Assembly (NCBI GenBank): GCA_965279735.1
Contig: OZ257260.1
Coordinates: 1-64,000 of the forward strand
Source of the DNA: CAIUGU01 sp965279735
GTDB taxonomy: Bacteria > Pseudomonadota > Gammaproteobacteria > Steroidobacterales > Steroidobacteraceae
Direction of reading: 5' to 3'
DNA length: 64,000 nucleotides
Shown here: piece by piece, positions 1 to 8,407 of the stretch
Position numbering within the stretch: the stretch's first letter is position 1
Layout of the letters: every line of letters starts with the position of its first letter
Notes under the pieces: model-generated
Database searches by the model: none
The model's input: the letters and a program-made list of their open reading frames with translations, nothing else
Told to the model about the DNA's origin: nothing
Made by a program: the position numbers and the translations under genes

Positions 1-1854
1 CAGTTTCCCGTTTGGAAATACTGGCTCGTCATCCTTGTACTGGTGGCCGGCCTCGTTTTCGCTTTGCCCAATTTCTTCGGCGAAGATCCTGCGTTGCAAC
101 TCGCCCGCGATGACCGTGCCGCGCTCAACGAGACGGACGAGCAGAAGATCCGCGGGATCCTCGAGGCCGCCGGCATCACCGTCAATTCGGCTTACCTGCA
201 GGACGAGCGCCTGGTCGTACGGCTGAACAGCGGCGAGCAGCAGCTCAACGCCCGCGACGCCATTCTGGCCGGCGAGAACCGCGAATACACCGTCGCGATG
301 TCGTATGCCTCGCGCATGCCTGCCTTCCTGCGGAATCTCGGGCTCAAGCCGATGAGTCTCGGTCTCGACCTCCGCGGTGGCGTGCACTTCGTCTACGAGG
401 TTGACGTTGAAGATGCGGTGCGCCAGACACTGGAGCGCATGCAGCGGGATTACCGCCTGGCATTGCGGGATGCACGCATTCCCTTCATCAACGTCGAGAC
501 CACGGCAAACTCGGTGCGCGTAACGCTACGCGATGCGGCTGATTCCGCGGCCGCGAGCAAGCTGCTGACTGCAGCCGATGCCACGTTGACGGTCAACAAC
601 GAGACCAGCGCAGCTGGTCCGGTGCTCGTGGTGACATTGACGCCTGCACAGATCAAGGAGCGGCAGGACCTGGCCTTGCAGCAGAACCTCACCACGCTTC
701 GCAATCGCGTCGATGAGCTCGGCATCTCCGAGCCCATGGTGGCGCGACAGGGTCTGGACCGCATCGTTGTCGAACTGCCCGGTGTGCAGGATCCCAACGA
801 GGCGATCCGCGTGCTCGGTGCAACCGCCACCCTCGAATTCCGGCTGGTGGATGAAAGCGGCGATCCTTACGAAGCGCAGCGCACGGGCCGCGTGCCGCTG
901 GCGGCGAAGCTCTATACGCGCCGTGACAACAAGGCGCCGATTCTTCTCAAGCGCGACATCATTGCTTCGGGCGATCAACTGACGGATGCCACCTCCGGAT
1001 TCTCGCAGGGCGAGCCTTCGGTGAACGTGCGGCTGGATAGTCGGGCCGGCGCGCAGATGCTGAAGACCACCCAGGAAAACCTGGGCCGGCCGATGGCAGT
1101 GGTCTTCATCGAGAGGAAGCGTCTCGCGGAAGGCGAACGTTGCGTCGGTACTCGTGAAGCCAACAACTGCACCGAAGAAGAAGTCATCAGCGTCGCTACG
1201 ATTCGCGGTGTGTTCTCTTCCAGCTTCCAGATCACGGGCGTGCTGGCGTCCGAAGCCCGCGAACTGGCCCTGCTGCTGCGTGCGGGTTCACTCGCCACGA
1301 CGCAAACCATGATCGAACAGCGCACTGTCGGCCCGAGCCTCGGTGCAGACAACATCGCCAAGGGCGTACGCGCTCTCATCATCGGTCTCGCGTTGACGTT
1401 CGCGTTCATGGCGTTCTACTACCATGCGTTCGGCTGGGTCGCGAACGCCGTGCTGCTCGCGAACCTCGTGCTGACGGTTGGCTTGCTGTCGATGCTGCAG
1501 GCATCGCTGTCCTTGCCCGGTATCGCGGCGGTGGTGTTCCATCTGGGTATCGCCGTAGACGCGAATATCCTGATCTACGAGCGTATCCGTGAAGAACTGC
1601 GTAACGGCAATTCACCGCAAGCAGCCATCAACGCGGGCTTCGAGAAAGCGTTTGCCACGATTGCCGACTCGAACGTCACGACGCTGATCGCAGGTGTGGT
1701 GCTCTTCGCCTTCGGCACCGGCACGATCCGCAGCTTCGCGATCGTGATGACCCTCGGCATCCTGACCTCGCTGTTCACGTCCGTCGTCGGCAGCCGCGCA
1801 CTTGTGCATGCGGTGTGGGGCCGCCACCGGCGCCTCGAACGCCTGTCCATCTAA
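1..1854 (+). CDS. secD: Protein translocase subunit SecD (5' end outside window)
   Basis: SecD is the large inner-membrane partner of SecF; the pair uses the proton gradient to help pull proteins through SecYEG into the periplasm. The reading frame is open from base 1, and its first codons (QFPVWKYW) match the residues that normally follow the SecD initiator region, so the true start lies just upstream of the window; the internal ATG at 43 is not the start. Visible are TM1 (about residues 5-23), the P1 signature SLGLDLRGGVHF near residue 118, a large periplasmic region, and the C-terminal membrane bundle with GIAVDANILIYERIREELR. It is followed 12 bp later by secF, as usual. Confidence 0.97.
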   Translation, partial: QFPVWKYWLVILVLVAGLVFALPNFFGEDPALQLARDDRAALNETDEQKIRGILEAAGITVNSAYLQDERLVVRLNSGEQQLNARDAILAGENREYTVAMSYASRMPAFLRNLGLKPMSLGLDLRGGVHFVYEVDVEDAVRQTLERMQRDYRLALRDARIPFINVETTANSVRVTLRDAADSAAASKLLTAADATLTVNNETSAAGPVLVVTLTPAQIKERQDLALQQNLTTLRNRVDELGISEPMVARQGLDRIVVELPGVQDPNEAIRVLGATATLEFRLVDESGDPYEAQRTGRVPLAAKLYTRRDNKAPILLKRDIIASGDQLTDATSGFSQGEPSVNVRLDSRAGAQMLKTTQENLGRPMAVVFIERKRLAEGERCVGTREANNCTEEEVISVATIRGVFSSSFQITGVLASEARELALLLRAGSLATTQTMIEQRTVGPSLGADNIAKGVRALIIGLALTFAFMAFYYHAFGWVANAVLLANLVLTVGLLSMLQASLSLPGIAAVVFHLGIAVDANILIYERIREELRNGNSPQAAINAGFEKAFATIADSNVTTLIAGVVLFAFGTGTIRSFAIVMTLGILTSLFTSVVGSRALVHAVWGRHRRLERLSI

Positions 1855-1866
1855 GGGTAAAGCGCC

Positions 1867-2802
1867 ATGGAATTTTTCCCGAAGGTGACCACGTTCCCGT
1901 TCATGCATACCCGCAAGGTATGGTACGGGGTATCGGTAACGGCAATCATCGCTTCCATCGTGCTGGTCTTCGTGCACGGCCTCAATTTCGGCATCGACTT
2001 CACCGGCGGCGTGGTGCTCGAGTTCTCCTACCCGCAGGACGCCGATCTCGAGAAGACGCGGACCGCGCTGGAAGATGCCGGCTATGCACATGCCCAGGTC
2101 CAGACGTTCGGCAGTACTCGCGATGTACTGGTACGTCTGCTGCCGCAAGGTGAACAGGACGTCAACGTCGTCAGCGCCCAGGTCGTGCAGGCGCTGAAAG
2201 CTGTCGAGCCAGATGTTCAGCTGCGTAGAACCGAAGTGGTCGGTCCGCAGGTGGGCGAGGAGCTGACGGAGCAGGGCGGACTCGCGGTGCTCTTCACGTT
2301 CGTGCTGATCGGTATCTACACGTGGTTCCGCTTCCAGTGGAAACTGGGCGTGGCCGCCGTCGTCGCGACGCTCCATGACCCCATCGTGATCCTGGGCTTC
2401 TTCTCGGTCACGCAGATCACCTTCGATCTCGCTGTGCTCGCGGCCATCCTGGCCGTCATCGGCTACTCGCTGAATGACACGGTCGTGGTGTTCGACCGGG
2501 TCCGCGAGAACTTCCATTCGATGCGCCGCGCCCAGCCGGAAGACATTCTCAATGCCTCGGTCAACCAGACGCTGTCACGCACCGTGATCACCAGCGGCGC
2601 GACCCTGCTGGTCGTGGTTGTCCTGCTGCTCGTGGGTGGCGAGACGCTCCGCGGATTCTCGTGGGCGCTCACCATCGGTATCGTCATCGGCACGTATTCC
2701 TCGATCTATGTCGCCGCCGCCCTGGCGCTCGACATGAAGCTTTCTGCCCGCGACCTCATGCCGCCGGAGAAGGACGACAAGGAACTCGATGCCATTCCCT
2801 GA
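1867..2802 (+). CDS. secF: Protein translocase subunit SecF
   Basis: Inner-membrane partner of SecD in the SecDF accessory complex. The protein has 311 residues, normal for the family. It shows a TM segment near residues 18-37, the P4 signature FGIDFTGG just after it, and the membrane motif NDTVVVFDRVREN from about residue 203, which carries conserved charged residues implicated in proton coupling. The start ATG at 1867 follows a weak AAGGGTAAAG-type ribosome site and lies 12 bp after the secD stop, so the two are almost certainly co-transcribed. The lysine/aspartate-rich tail (PPEKDDKELDAIP) is ordinary for SecF. Confidence 0.97.
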   Translation: MEFFPKVTTFPFMHTRKVWYGVSVTAIIASIVLVFVHGLNFGIDFTGGVVLEFSYPQDADLEKTRTALEDAGYAHAQVQTFGSTRDVLVRLLPQGEQDVNVVSAQVVQALKAVEPDVQLRRTEVVGPQVGEELTEQGGLAVLFTFVLIGIYTWFRFQWKLGVAAVVATLHDPIVILGFFSVTQITFDLAVLAAILAVIGYSLNDTVVVFDRVRENFHSMRRAQPEDILNASVNQTLSRTVITSGATLLVVVVLLLVGGETLRGFSWALTIGIVIGTYSSIYVAAALALDMKLSARDLMPPEKDDKELDAIP

Positions 2803-2848
2803 CGTGGTAAGGTCGATAGCCTGACGGGTTGAGATACGGAGCTTCGGG

Positions 2849-3601
2849 ATGGAACTGCTTGCTGATCCGGAAGTCTGGCTGGCATTTGCCACGCTGACTG
2901 CCCTCGAGATCGTTCTCGGCATCGACAACATCATCTTCCTCTCGATCCTGGTCGGCCGCCTGCCGCCGCATCAGAGAGCGAGGGGGCGCACCTTCGGCCT
3001 TGCGCTCGCCATGCTCACCCGCATCGCGCTGCTGCTTTCCATCACCTGGGTGATGGGGCTGGGTGCCGAACTGTTCGCGGTCATGGGTAAAGGCTTTTCC
3101 GGCCGTGACCTGATCCTGATCGGCGGCGGCCTGTTCCTGCTGGCCAAGAGCACCCTCGAAATCCACACCAGCCTGGAAGGCGAGGAGCACGAGCAGTCTG
3201 CCGGCTCGGCCCAGGGCAAGTTCCTGAGCATCATCATCCAGATCGCGATCATCGACATCGTGTTCTCGCTCGATTCGGTCATCACCGCCGTGGGCATGGT
3301 CGACCACGTCGAAGTGATGATTGCCGCCGTGATTGCGGCCGTGGCAGTCATGATGTTCATGGCCGGACCCATCTCGAACTTCGTGGACCGGCACCCGACG
3401 ATCAAGATGCTGGCCCTGTCGTTCCTGATCCTGATCGGCGTCGCGCTGGTGGGCGAGGGCTTCGGCTTCCACATCCCGAAGGGCTATCTCTACTTCGCCA
3501 TGGCGTTCTCGGTCATCGTCGAGATCCTCAACATCAAGATGCGCGGCAAGCGGAAGGAAGATCCGGTAAAACTGCGCAAGAAGATGGACGAGGAGACCTG
3601 A
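2849..3601 (+). CDS. TerC-family integral membrane protein
   Basis: A 250-residue multi-pass membrane protein of the TerC/Alx family, linked in other bacteria to tellurite resistance and to manganese export or metal loading of exported proteins. The two family signatures are clear: EIVLGIDNIIFLSIL near residues 19-33 and VFSLDSVITAVGM in the middle, each with a conserved membrane aspartate. About seven hydrophobic segments can be counted, and the tail is basic (KMRGKRKEDPVKLRKK). It lies 46 bp after secF and could be read through from it, or have its own promoter. The physiological substrate cannot be told from sequence. Confidence 0.9.
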   Translation: MELLADPEVWLAFATLTALEIVLGIDNIIFLSILVGRLPPHQRARGRTFGLALAMLTRIALLLSITWVMGLGAELFAVMGKGFSGRDLILIGGGLFLLAKSTLEIHTSLEGEEHEQSAGSAQGKFLSIIIQIAIIDIVFSLDSVITAVGMVDHVEVMIAAVIAAVAVMMFMAGPISNFVDRHPTIKMLALSFLILIGVALVGEGFGFHIPKGYLYFAMAFSVIVEILNIKMRGKRKEDPVKLRKKMDEET

Positions 3602-3627
3602 GGGTTCGTTCCGGGCGGATTACCGCT

Positions 3628-3655
3628 TTGCAACAGGGGCTGCTGCCCCTAGAAT
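3628..3655 (+). promoter_or_regulatory. Candidate sigma70 promoter of the liv operon with a palindrome in its spacer
   Basis: TTGCAA (3628-3633) and TAGAAT (3650-3655) are separated by 16 bp and sit about 35 bp before the livJ ATG, a good match to a sigma70 promoter. The spacer holds the perfect inverted repeat AGGGGC-TGCT-GCCCCT (3635-3650), placed where a repressor or a DNA-distorting activator could act. No transcription data support it. Confidence 0.5.
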
Positions 3656-3690
3656 CAGGTCAACTCGCAATCCAGGCTCGAATCGTAACC

Positions 3691-4842
3691 ATGAAAAGCA
3701 GATTCCTGACCGGTCCGGCGGCTCTTTTGGTGGGACTCGCCAGCCTGCTGGGCCTCGCTTCCTGCGGTGGACAGGGTGAGTCAGCTACGGAAATCGTCAT
3801 CGGGGAATTCGGCTCCCTGACAGGGACCACCGCCACGTTCGGCATCTCCACGAAGAACGGCGTGGACATGGCGATCGAGGACATCAACAAGAGCGGTGGA
3901 CTGCTCGGCAAGCAGGTCCGGGTCATCGTCGAAGACAACCAGGGCAAGCCTGAAGAAGCCCAGCTGGTAGTGACCAAGCTGATCACCAAGGACAAGGTGA
4001 TCGCGGTGCTCGGTGAAGTGGCCTCTTCGCGAACGCTGGCCGCCGCACCCGTGGCGCAATCCAACGGCATCCCGATGATCAGCCCGTCCTCGACCAACCC
4101 CAAGGTCACCCAGGTTGGCGATTACATCTTCCGCGTCTGCTTCATCGACCCTTTCCAGGGTCTCGTGATGGCGAAGTTCGCGAACAACACCCTGAAAGTG
4201 AAGAACGTGGCGATTCTTCGCGACATCAAGAACGACTATTCCGTCGGGCTCGCCGATGTGTTCATCAAGAATTTCACGGCGCTGGGCGGCACCATCATTG
4301 CCGACGAAAGCTATAGCGAAGGCGATACGGATTTCAGCGCGCAGCTGACCTCGGTCGGCGCAAAGAAACCGGAAGCCATCTTCGTGCCGGGTTACTACAC
4401 CGAAGTGGCGCTGATCGCCCGCCAGGCCAAGAACCTCGGCATCAATGCGCCTCTTCTCGGTGGCGACGGGTGGGATTCACCCCGCCTGATCGAAATCGGC
4501 GGTGATGCGCTGAACGGCTCGTACTTCTCGAACCACTACTCGCAGGATGACCCGAGTCCCACCATCCAGAAATTCGTGGCCGACTACCAGGCGAAGTACA
4601 ACGAGGTTCCCGATGCACTCGCGGGCCTTGGCTATGATTCCGCGGCAGTCCTCTTCGATGCCATCAAGCGTGCAAATTCAGCAGACCCGGCAAAGATCCG
4701 CGACGCGCTTGCGCAGACAAAGGACTTTCAGGGCGTGACAGGGATGATCACTCTTGACGCCGACCGCAACGCTGTCAAACCGGCGGTGGTCCTGCAGGTG
4801 AGCGAAGGAAAGCTCAAGTACGTCGAAACCATCGCTCCTTAA
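3691..4842 (+). CDS. livJ: Branched-chain amino acid-type ABC transporter substrate-binding lipoprotein (LivJ/LivK family)
   Basis: Periplasmic solute receptor of a HAAT-type ABC transporter; family members bind leucine/isoleucine/valine or related amides and acids. The ATG at 3691 is chosen over the upstream in-frame start at 3628 because it opens a lipoprotein signal peptide (MKSRFLTGP..., lipobox LASC with Cys25) and because the upstream codons overlap the promoter candidate. The 383-residue protein shows the type-I periplasmic binding fold: IGEFGSLTGTTATFG at the ligand-binding entrance, GEVASSRTLAAAPVAQ in the first lobe, and YDSAAVLFDAIKRA near the C-terminus. It heads livH-livM-livG-livF. 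Ligand specificity is not readable. Confidence 0.93.
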   Translation: MKSRFLTGPAALLVGLASLLGLASCGGQGESATEIVIGEFGSLTGTTATFGISTKNGVDMAIEDINKSGGLLGKQVRVIVEDNQGKPEEAQLVVTKLITKDKVIAVLGEVASSRTLAAAPVAQSNGIPMISPSSTNPKVTQVGDYIFRVCFIDPFQGLVMAKFANNTLKVKNVAILRDIKNDYSVGLADVFIKNFTALGGTIIADESYSEGDTDFSAQLTSVGAKKPEAIFVPGYYTEVALIARQAKNLGINAPLLGGDGWDSPRLIEIGGDALNGSYFSNHYSQDDPSPTIQKFVADYQAKYNEVPDALAGLGYDSAAVLFDAIKRANSADPAKIRDALAQTKDFQGVTGMITLDADRNAVKPAVVLQVSEGKLKYVETIAP

Positions 4843-4855
4843 GTCCCTTAAGGAG
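4835..4855 (+). promoter_or_regulatory. Hairpin over the livJ stop codon that sequesters the next ribosome-binding site
   Basis: CTCCTTAA (4835-4842) and TTAAGGAG (4848-4855) form a perfect 8-bp stem with the 5-nt loop GTCCC. The left arm ends in the livJ stop codon TAA and contains an anti-Shine-Dalgarno sequence; the right arm contains the Shine-Dalgarno AAGGAG for the small ORF at 4858. A ribosome terminating livJ would melt the stem, so the structure could set the ratio of LivJ to the membrane components. Seen in sequence; function inferred. Confidence 0.5.
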
Positions 4856-4857
4856 TA

Positions 4858-4890
4858 ATGGAATGGGCGAGCGGCATTCCTGATTCATGA
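4858..4890 (+). CDS. Ten-codon leader ORF coupled to livH
   Basis: ATG at 4858 follows a consensus AAGGAG and opens a 10-residue peptide (MEWASGIPDS). Its TGA (4888-4890) overlaps the livH ATG (4887-4889) in an ATGA arrangement. livH has no recognisable ribosome site of its own, so translation of this mini-ORF probably delivers ribosomes to livH. The peptide has no run of branched-chain codons that would suggest attenuation, so a coupling role is more likely than a sensing one. Confidence 0.45.
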   Translation: MEWASGIPDS

Positions 4891-5948
4891 CGACTTTCCT
4901 GCAGCAGCTCATCAACGGTATCGCCCAGGGCAGCGCGTATGCGCTGATGGCACTGGGCTACACGATGGTTTACGGCGTGCTGCGGCTGATCAACTTCGCC
5001 CACAGCGACGTTTACATGGTGGGGGCCTTCACGGGTTACTACCTCGCCAACAACCCCATGATCCAGGGCGTTTTTGGCAACTCGGTGATGGGTGTGATCG
5101 TGATCATGCTCGGCGCGATGGTCGTGTGCGCCATCCTCGGCATCATCATCGAGCACTTCGCCTATCGGCCCGGTCGCACGCCTTCCCGGTACATTCCTGC
5201 CTTCTGGCTCGGCATCCTGGGACTCAGCGCCGGCGGAATGATTGATCCTTCCCCGCTCATCATCGCGAGTGGCGGGGTTGCCGGAATCATCGTCGGTGTT
5301 TTCTGCGAAAAGCTGGGCATGCGGGCAGTACGCCAGGAGTCGCGGCTTACGCTGCTCATCATCGCCATCGGGATCTCGCTCCTGCTGGAGAACGGCGGGC
5401 AGCAGGTATTCGGCGCGGATCCCAAGTTCTTTCCTGAAGTCATCTCGACCCGGCTCATCGACGTCGGCGGGCTGAAGCTCGACACGCAACGACTTACCGT
5501 GCTCGCGGTATCCATCGCCCTGATGGTGGCGCTCAACATCGTCGTGAACAAGACCAAGACCGGCAAGGCGATGCGGGCCGTGTCCTTCAACATCGACGCG
5601 GCCAAGCTGATGGGCATCAACACCGATCGCATCATTGCCTTCACGTTTGCGCTCGGTTCGGCGCTCGCAGGCGCTGGTGGCATCCTCGTGTCGTTGCTGT
5701 ATCCGAAGATCGATCCGCTGATGGGCGTCATGCCGGGGCTCAAGGCTTTCGTCGCCGCTGTCCTCGGTGGCATCGGCAGCATCACCGGGGCCATGGTGGG
5801 CGGGCTGATTCTCGGGCTGGCGGAGGTCATGGCGGTCGGTTACGGCTCATCGACGTATCGCGACGCGATTGCCTTCGTGGTGCTCGTGCTGATCCTGCTC
5901 TTCAAGCCGGACGGCATCATGGGCAAGGGCACCGTCGAGAAAGTATGA
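4887..5948 (+). CDS. livH: Branched-chain amino acid ABC transporter permease LivH, with an internal insertion
   Basis: One of the two membrane permeases of the HAAT transporter. The N-terminus (GIAQGSAYALMALGYTMVYGVLRLINFAHSD split by family consensus) and the C-terminal GLKAFVAAVLGGIGSITGAMVGG are typical LivH. At 353 residues it is about 45-60 longer than common LivH proteins. The extra length lies between the conserved EHFAYRP motif (residue 89 on) and LLIIAIGISLLLEN (residue 156 on). Residues 83-113 align without gaps to residues 135-165 (E89/E141, R94/R146, R97/R149, S100/S152, R101/R153), suggesting duplication of a 52-residue membrane segment. Its stop overlaps the livM start by 4 bp. 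Confidence 0.92.
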   Translation: MTTFLQQLINGIAQGSAYALMALGYTMVYGVLRLINFAHSDVYMVGAFTGYYLANNPMIQGVFGNSVMGVIVIMLGAMVVCAILGIIIEHFAYRPGRTPSRYIPAFWLGILGLSAGGMIDPSPLIIASGGVAGIIVGVFCEKLGMRAVRQESRLTLLIIAIGISLLLENGGQQVFGADPKFFPEVISTRLIDVGGLKLDTQRLTVLAVSIALMVALNIVVNKTKTGKAMRAVSFNIDAAKLMGINTDRIIAFTFALGSALAGAGGILVSLLYPKIDPLMGVMPGLKAFVAAVLGGIGSITGAMVGGLILGLAEVMAVGYGSSTYRDAIAFVVLVLILLFKPDGIMGKGTVEKV

Positions 5949-6925
5949 AGAAGTGGCTGCCCTGGCTGGTGGCGCTTCTGGTCCTCGGCGGATTGCAGAT
6001 GGTGTTGCGCGACTGGATCGGCGCCTACAACTACCAGATCGTCGTGGTGGTCGGCATCAACATCATTCTTGCCGTCAGCCTCAATCTCATCAACGGCATC
6101 ACCGGGCAGTTTTCCATCGGCCATGCGGGCTTCTATGCCGTTGGCGCGTACACGTCGGCCAGCGTCGTCTTCTATGGCGGCACCGCGATCCGTTCCGCGC
6201 TTGGGTTTCTGCCGCCCGAAGTCCAGAGCGTCATCCTGCTGCTGCTCGGCATCCTCGCGGCGGCCATTGTCGCAGGGATCGCAGGGCTCGCAGTCGGCAT
6301 TCCTTCCCTGCGCCTGAGGGGCGACTACCTCGCCATCGTTACGCTCGGCTTCGGCGAGATCATCCGCGTGCTGATCCTGAACATCGACGTCATCGGCGGC
6401 TCGCGGGGCTTTTCCGGAATTCCCGGCCTGTCCAATTTCTTCTGGGTCTACCTGTTCGTGCTGCTGACGATCATGACCGTGCACAATCTCCTGCAGTCGA
6501 GTTATGGCCGCGCCTTCATTTCCATTCGCGACGATGAAATTGCTGCCGAGGCGATGGGCGTGGACGCGACCCGGTTCAAGGTCCTCTCGTTCGTGATCAG
6601 TTCGATGTTCGCTGGCATCGCGGGCGCCCTGTTCGCGCATTTCACGATGTTCCTGCATCCCAATTCCTTCTCGTTCACCACGTCGTTCTATCTCATCATC
6701 ATGATCGTCGTGGGCGGCCTCGGCAGCATCGAAGGGGCAGTGGTCGGCGCCATCCTCATCACTGTCTCGCTGGAGGTTTTCCGTGGCTTCGGCGCTTACC
6801 GCCTCGTGAATTTTTCCGTCCTGCTGGTGCTGGTCATGCTCTATCGACCGGAAGGCCTGCTCGGCACGTGGACATGGCGCAGGAAACGCCCACCGGCGCC
6901 GCCACAGCCCGCAGTGACGGAATAA
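5945..6925 (+). CDS. livM: Branched-chain amino acid ABC transporter permease LivM
   Basis: Second membrane permease of the transporter, 326 residues. Family signatures: ISLNLINGITGQFSIGHAGFYAVGAYTSA-type motif (here AVSLNLINGITGQFSIG near residue 44), GLAVGIPSLRLRGDYLAIVTLGFGEIIR near residues 116-142, and the cytoplasmic EAMGVDATRFKVLSFVISSMFAGIAGAL loop that contacts the ATPases. Its ATG overlaps the livH stop (ATGA), so the two permeases are translationally coupled. The tail is basic and proline-rich (RRKRPPAPPQP). Confidence 0.95.
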   Translation: MKKWLPWLVALLVLGGLQMVLRDWIGAYNYQIVVVVGINIILAVSLNLINGITGQFSIGHAGFYAVGAYTSASVVFYGGTAIRSALGFLPPEVQSVILLLLGILAAAIVAGIAGLAVGIPSLRLRGDYLAIVTLGFGEIIRVLILNIDVIGGSRGFSGIPGLSNFFWVYLFVLLTIMTVHNLLQSSYGRAFISIRDDEIAAEAMGVDATRFKVLSFVISSMFAGIAGALFAHFTMFLHPNSFSFTTSFYLIIMIVVGGLGSIEGAVVGAILITVSLEVFRGFGAYRLVNFSVLLVLVMLYRPEGLLGTWTWRRKRPPAPPQPAVTE

Positions 6926-6929
6926 GACG

Positions 6930-7691
6930 ATGGGCATTCTCGAAGTCAGGAACTGTACGAAACGCTTCGGCGGATTGACGGCGGTCAAGAGTCTTCAGAT
7001 GTCGCTTGAGCCCGGCGATCTCTACGGCTTGATCGGTCCAAACGGCGCCGGCAAGACCACGATCTTCAATCTCCTCACGGGCGTGTATGCGCCCGACGAA
7101 GGTTCGATCGAGCTGGACGGCAAACCGATTGGCCGCCGCAAACCCGCGAGCATCGCGAAACTCGGCATGTCGCGCACCTTCCAGAACATCCGGCTTTTTC
7201 GCAGCATGACAGTGCTCGAGAACGTCAAGCTGGCCTGCCACATGCGCAGGACGCAGGGCTTCTTCGATGCCGTCCTGCAGACCGCGCACCTGCAGCGCGA
7301 AGAGAAGGAGATCGAAGCGCATGCCTTCGAGCTGCTCAAGGTCTTCGGCCTCGAGAAGCGTGCGCACGAGCCTGCAGTGAGTCTGCCTTACGGCTCCCAG
7401 CGAAGACTTGAGATCGCGCGCGCCCTCGCCACGCAGCCCAAAGTCTTGCTGCTTGACGAACCCGCCGCGGGGATGAATCCGCAGGAATCGGCCGATCTGA
7501 TGCGCCTCATCCAGTGGATCCGCGATCAATACGGACTCACCGTGCTCCTCGTGGAGCACAACATGAAAGTGGTGATGGGGATCTGCCGCAAGATCCAGGT
7601 CATCGACTACGGCGAGACCGTCGCCATCGGCACACCTCAGGAAGTGCGCAACAACCCGAAGGTCATCGAAGCCTACCTGGGGGGCGCTTGA
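6930..7691 (+). CDS. livG: Branched-chain amino acid ABC transporter ATP-binding protein LivG
   Basis: First of the two nucleotide-binding subunits, 253 residues. Walker A is GPNGAGKTT near residues 36-44. The family motif SRTFQNIRLF follows, and the ABC signature is degenerate, PYGSQRRLEIARAL. Walker B is VLLLDEPAAGMNP, and the H-loop sits in VLLVEHNM. The C-terminal extension ending in NNPKVIEAYLGG is typical of LivG. It starts 4 bp after the livM stop, and its own stop overlaps the livF start. Confidence 0.96.
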   Translation: MGILEVRNCTKRFGGLTAVKSLQMSLEPGDLYGLIGPNGAGKTTIFNLLTGVYAPDEGSIELDGKPIGRRKPASIAKLGMSRTFQNIRLFRSMTVLENVKLACHMRRTQGFFDAVLQTAHLQREEKEIEAHAFELLKVFGLEKRAHEPAVSLPYGSQRRLEIARALATQPKVLLLDEPAAGMNPQESADLMRLIQWIRDQYGLTVLLVEHNMKVVMGICRKIQVIDYGETVAIGTPQEVRNNPKVIEAYLGGA

Positions 7692-8383
7692 TTCTCGAAC
7701 TCAAGGAGCTGTCGGCTGCGTATGGAGCGATCCAGGCGCTGAAGTCAGTCAACATCGGCATCAGCGAAGGCGAGGTCGTCACGCTCATCGGTGCGAACGG
7801 TGCGGGAAAATCGACGACCCTGCGGAGCATCACCAGCCTCGCGCCCATCACGGGTGGCGACGTGCTCTTCGAAGGCAAGTCGTTGAAGGGCATGCCGACC
7901 CACAAGATTGCGGCGCTTGGTATCTCGATGGTGCCGGAAGGTCGAGCCATTTTTGCCAACCTGACCGTCGCGGAAAATCTCGAGATGGGCGCCTACCTGC
8001 AGAAGGGCACGCCGCAGTTCGAGCGCGTCTATGAGCTGTTTCCCCGCCTGAAGGAACGTTACAAGCAGGCGGCCGGCACACTGAGCGGCGGTGAGCAGCA
8101 GATGCTTGCCATCGGTCGTGCCCTGATGGCGAAGCCACGCCTGCTGCTGCTCGATGAGCCTTCCCTCGGGCTCGCGCCGATCATGGTGCATGTCATCTTC
8201 AAGGCCATCGACGAGATCAGCAAGGCGGGTACGACGATCCTGCTCGTCGAACAGAACGCTAACGCCGCCCTGAAGCATTCCCAGCGCGCCTATGTACTCG
8301 AAACCGGTTCCATCGTCATGGAAGGCCCTTCCGCCGATCTCGCGGCCGATCCGCGCGTGAAGGAAGCCTACCTTGGCGAATAG
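7688..8383 (+). CDS. livF: Branched-chain amino acid ABC transporter ATP-binding protein LivF
   Basis: Second ATPase subunit, 231 residues. The start is TTG at 7688, overlapping the livG TGA, because it opens the family N-terminus (MILELKELSAAYGAIQALK) and follows a G-rich ribosome site inside the livG end. An upstream in-frame start at 7514 would overlap livG by 170 bp and is rejected. Motifs: Walker A GANGAGKST, Q-loop region, ABC signature LSGGEQQMLAIGRAL, Walker B LLLLDEPSLGLAP, and the C-terminal end VKEAYLGE. It closes the liv operon. Confidence 0.96.
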   Translation: MILELKELSAAYGAIQALKSVNIGISEGEVVTLIGANGAGKSTTLRSITSLAPITGGDVLFEGKSLKGMPTHKIAALGISMVPEGRAIFANLTVAENLEMGAYLQKGTPQFERVYELFPRLKERYKQAAGTLSGGEQQMLAIGRALMAKPRLLLLDEPSLGLAPIMVHVIFKAIDEISKAGTTILLVEQNANAALKHSQRAYVLETGSIVMEGPSADLAADPRVKEAYLGE

Positions 8384-8407
8384 GCGCGCGTTGATTGCGG
8401 GAGCACT

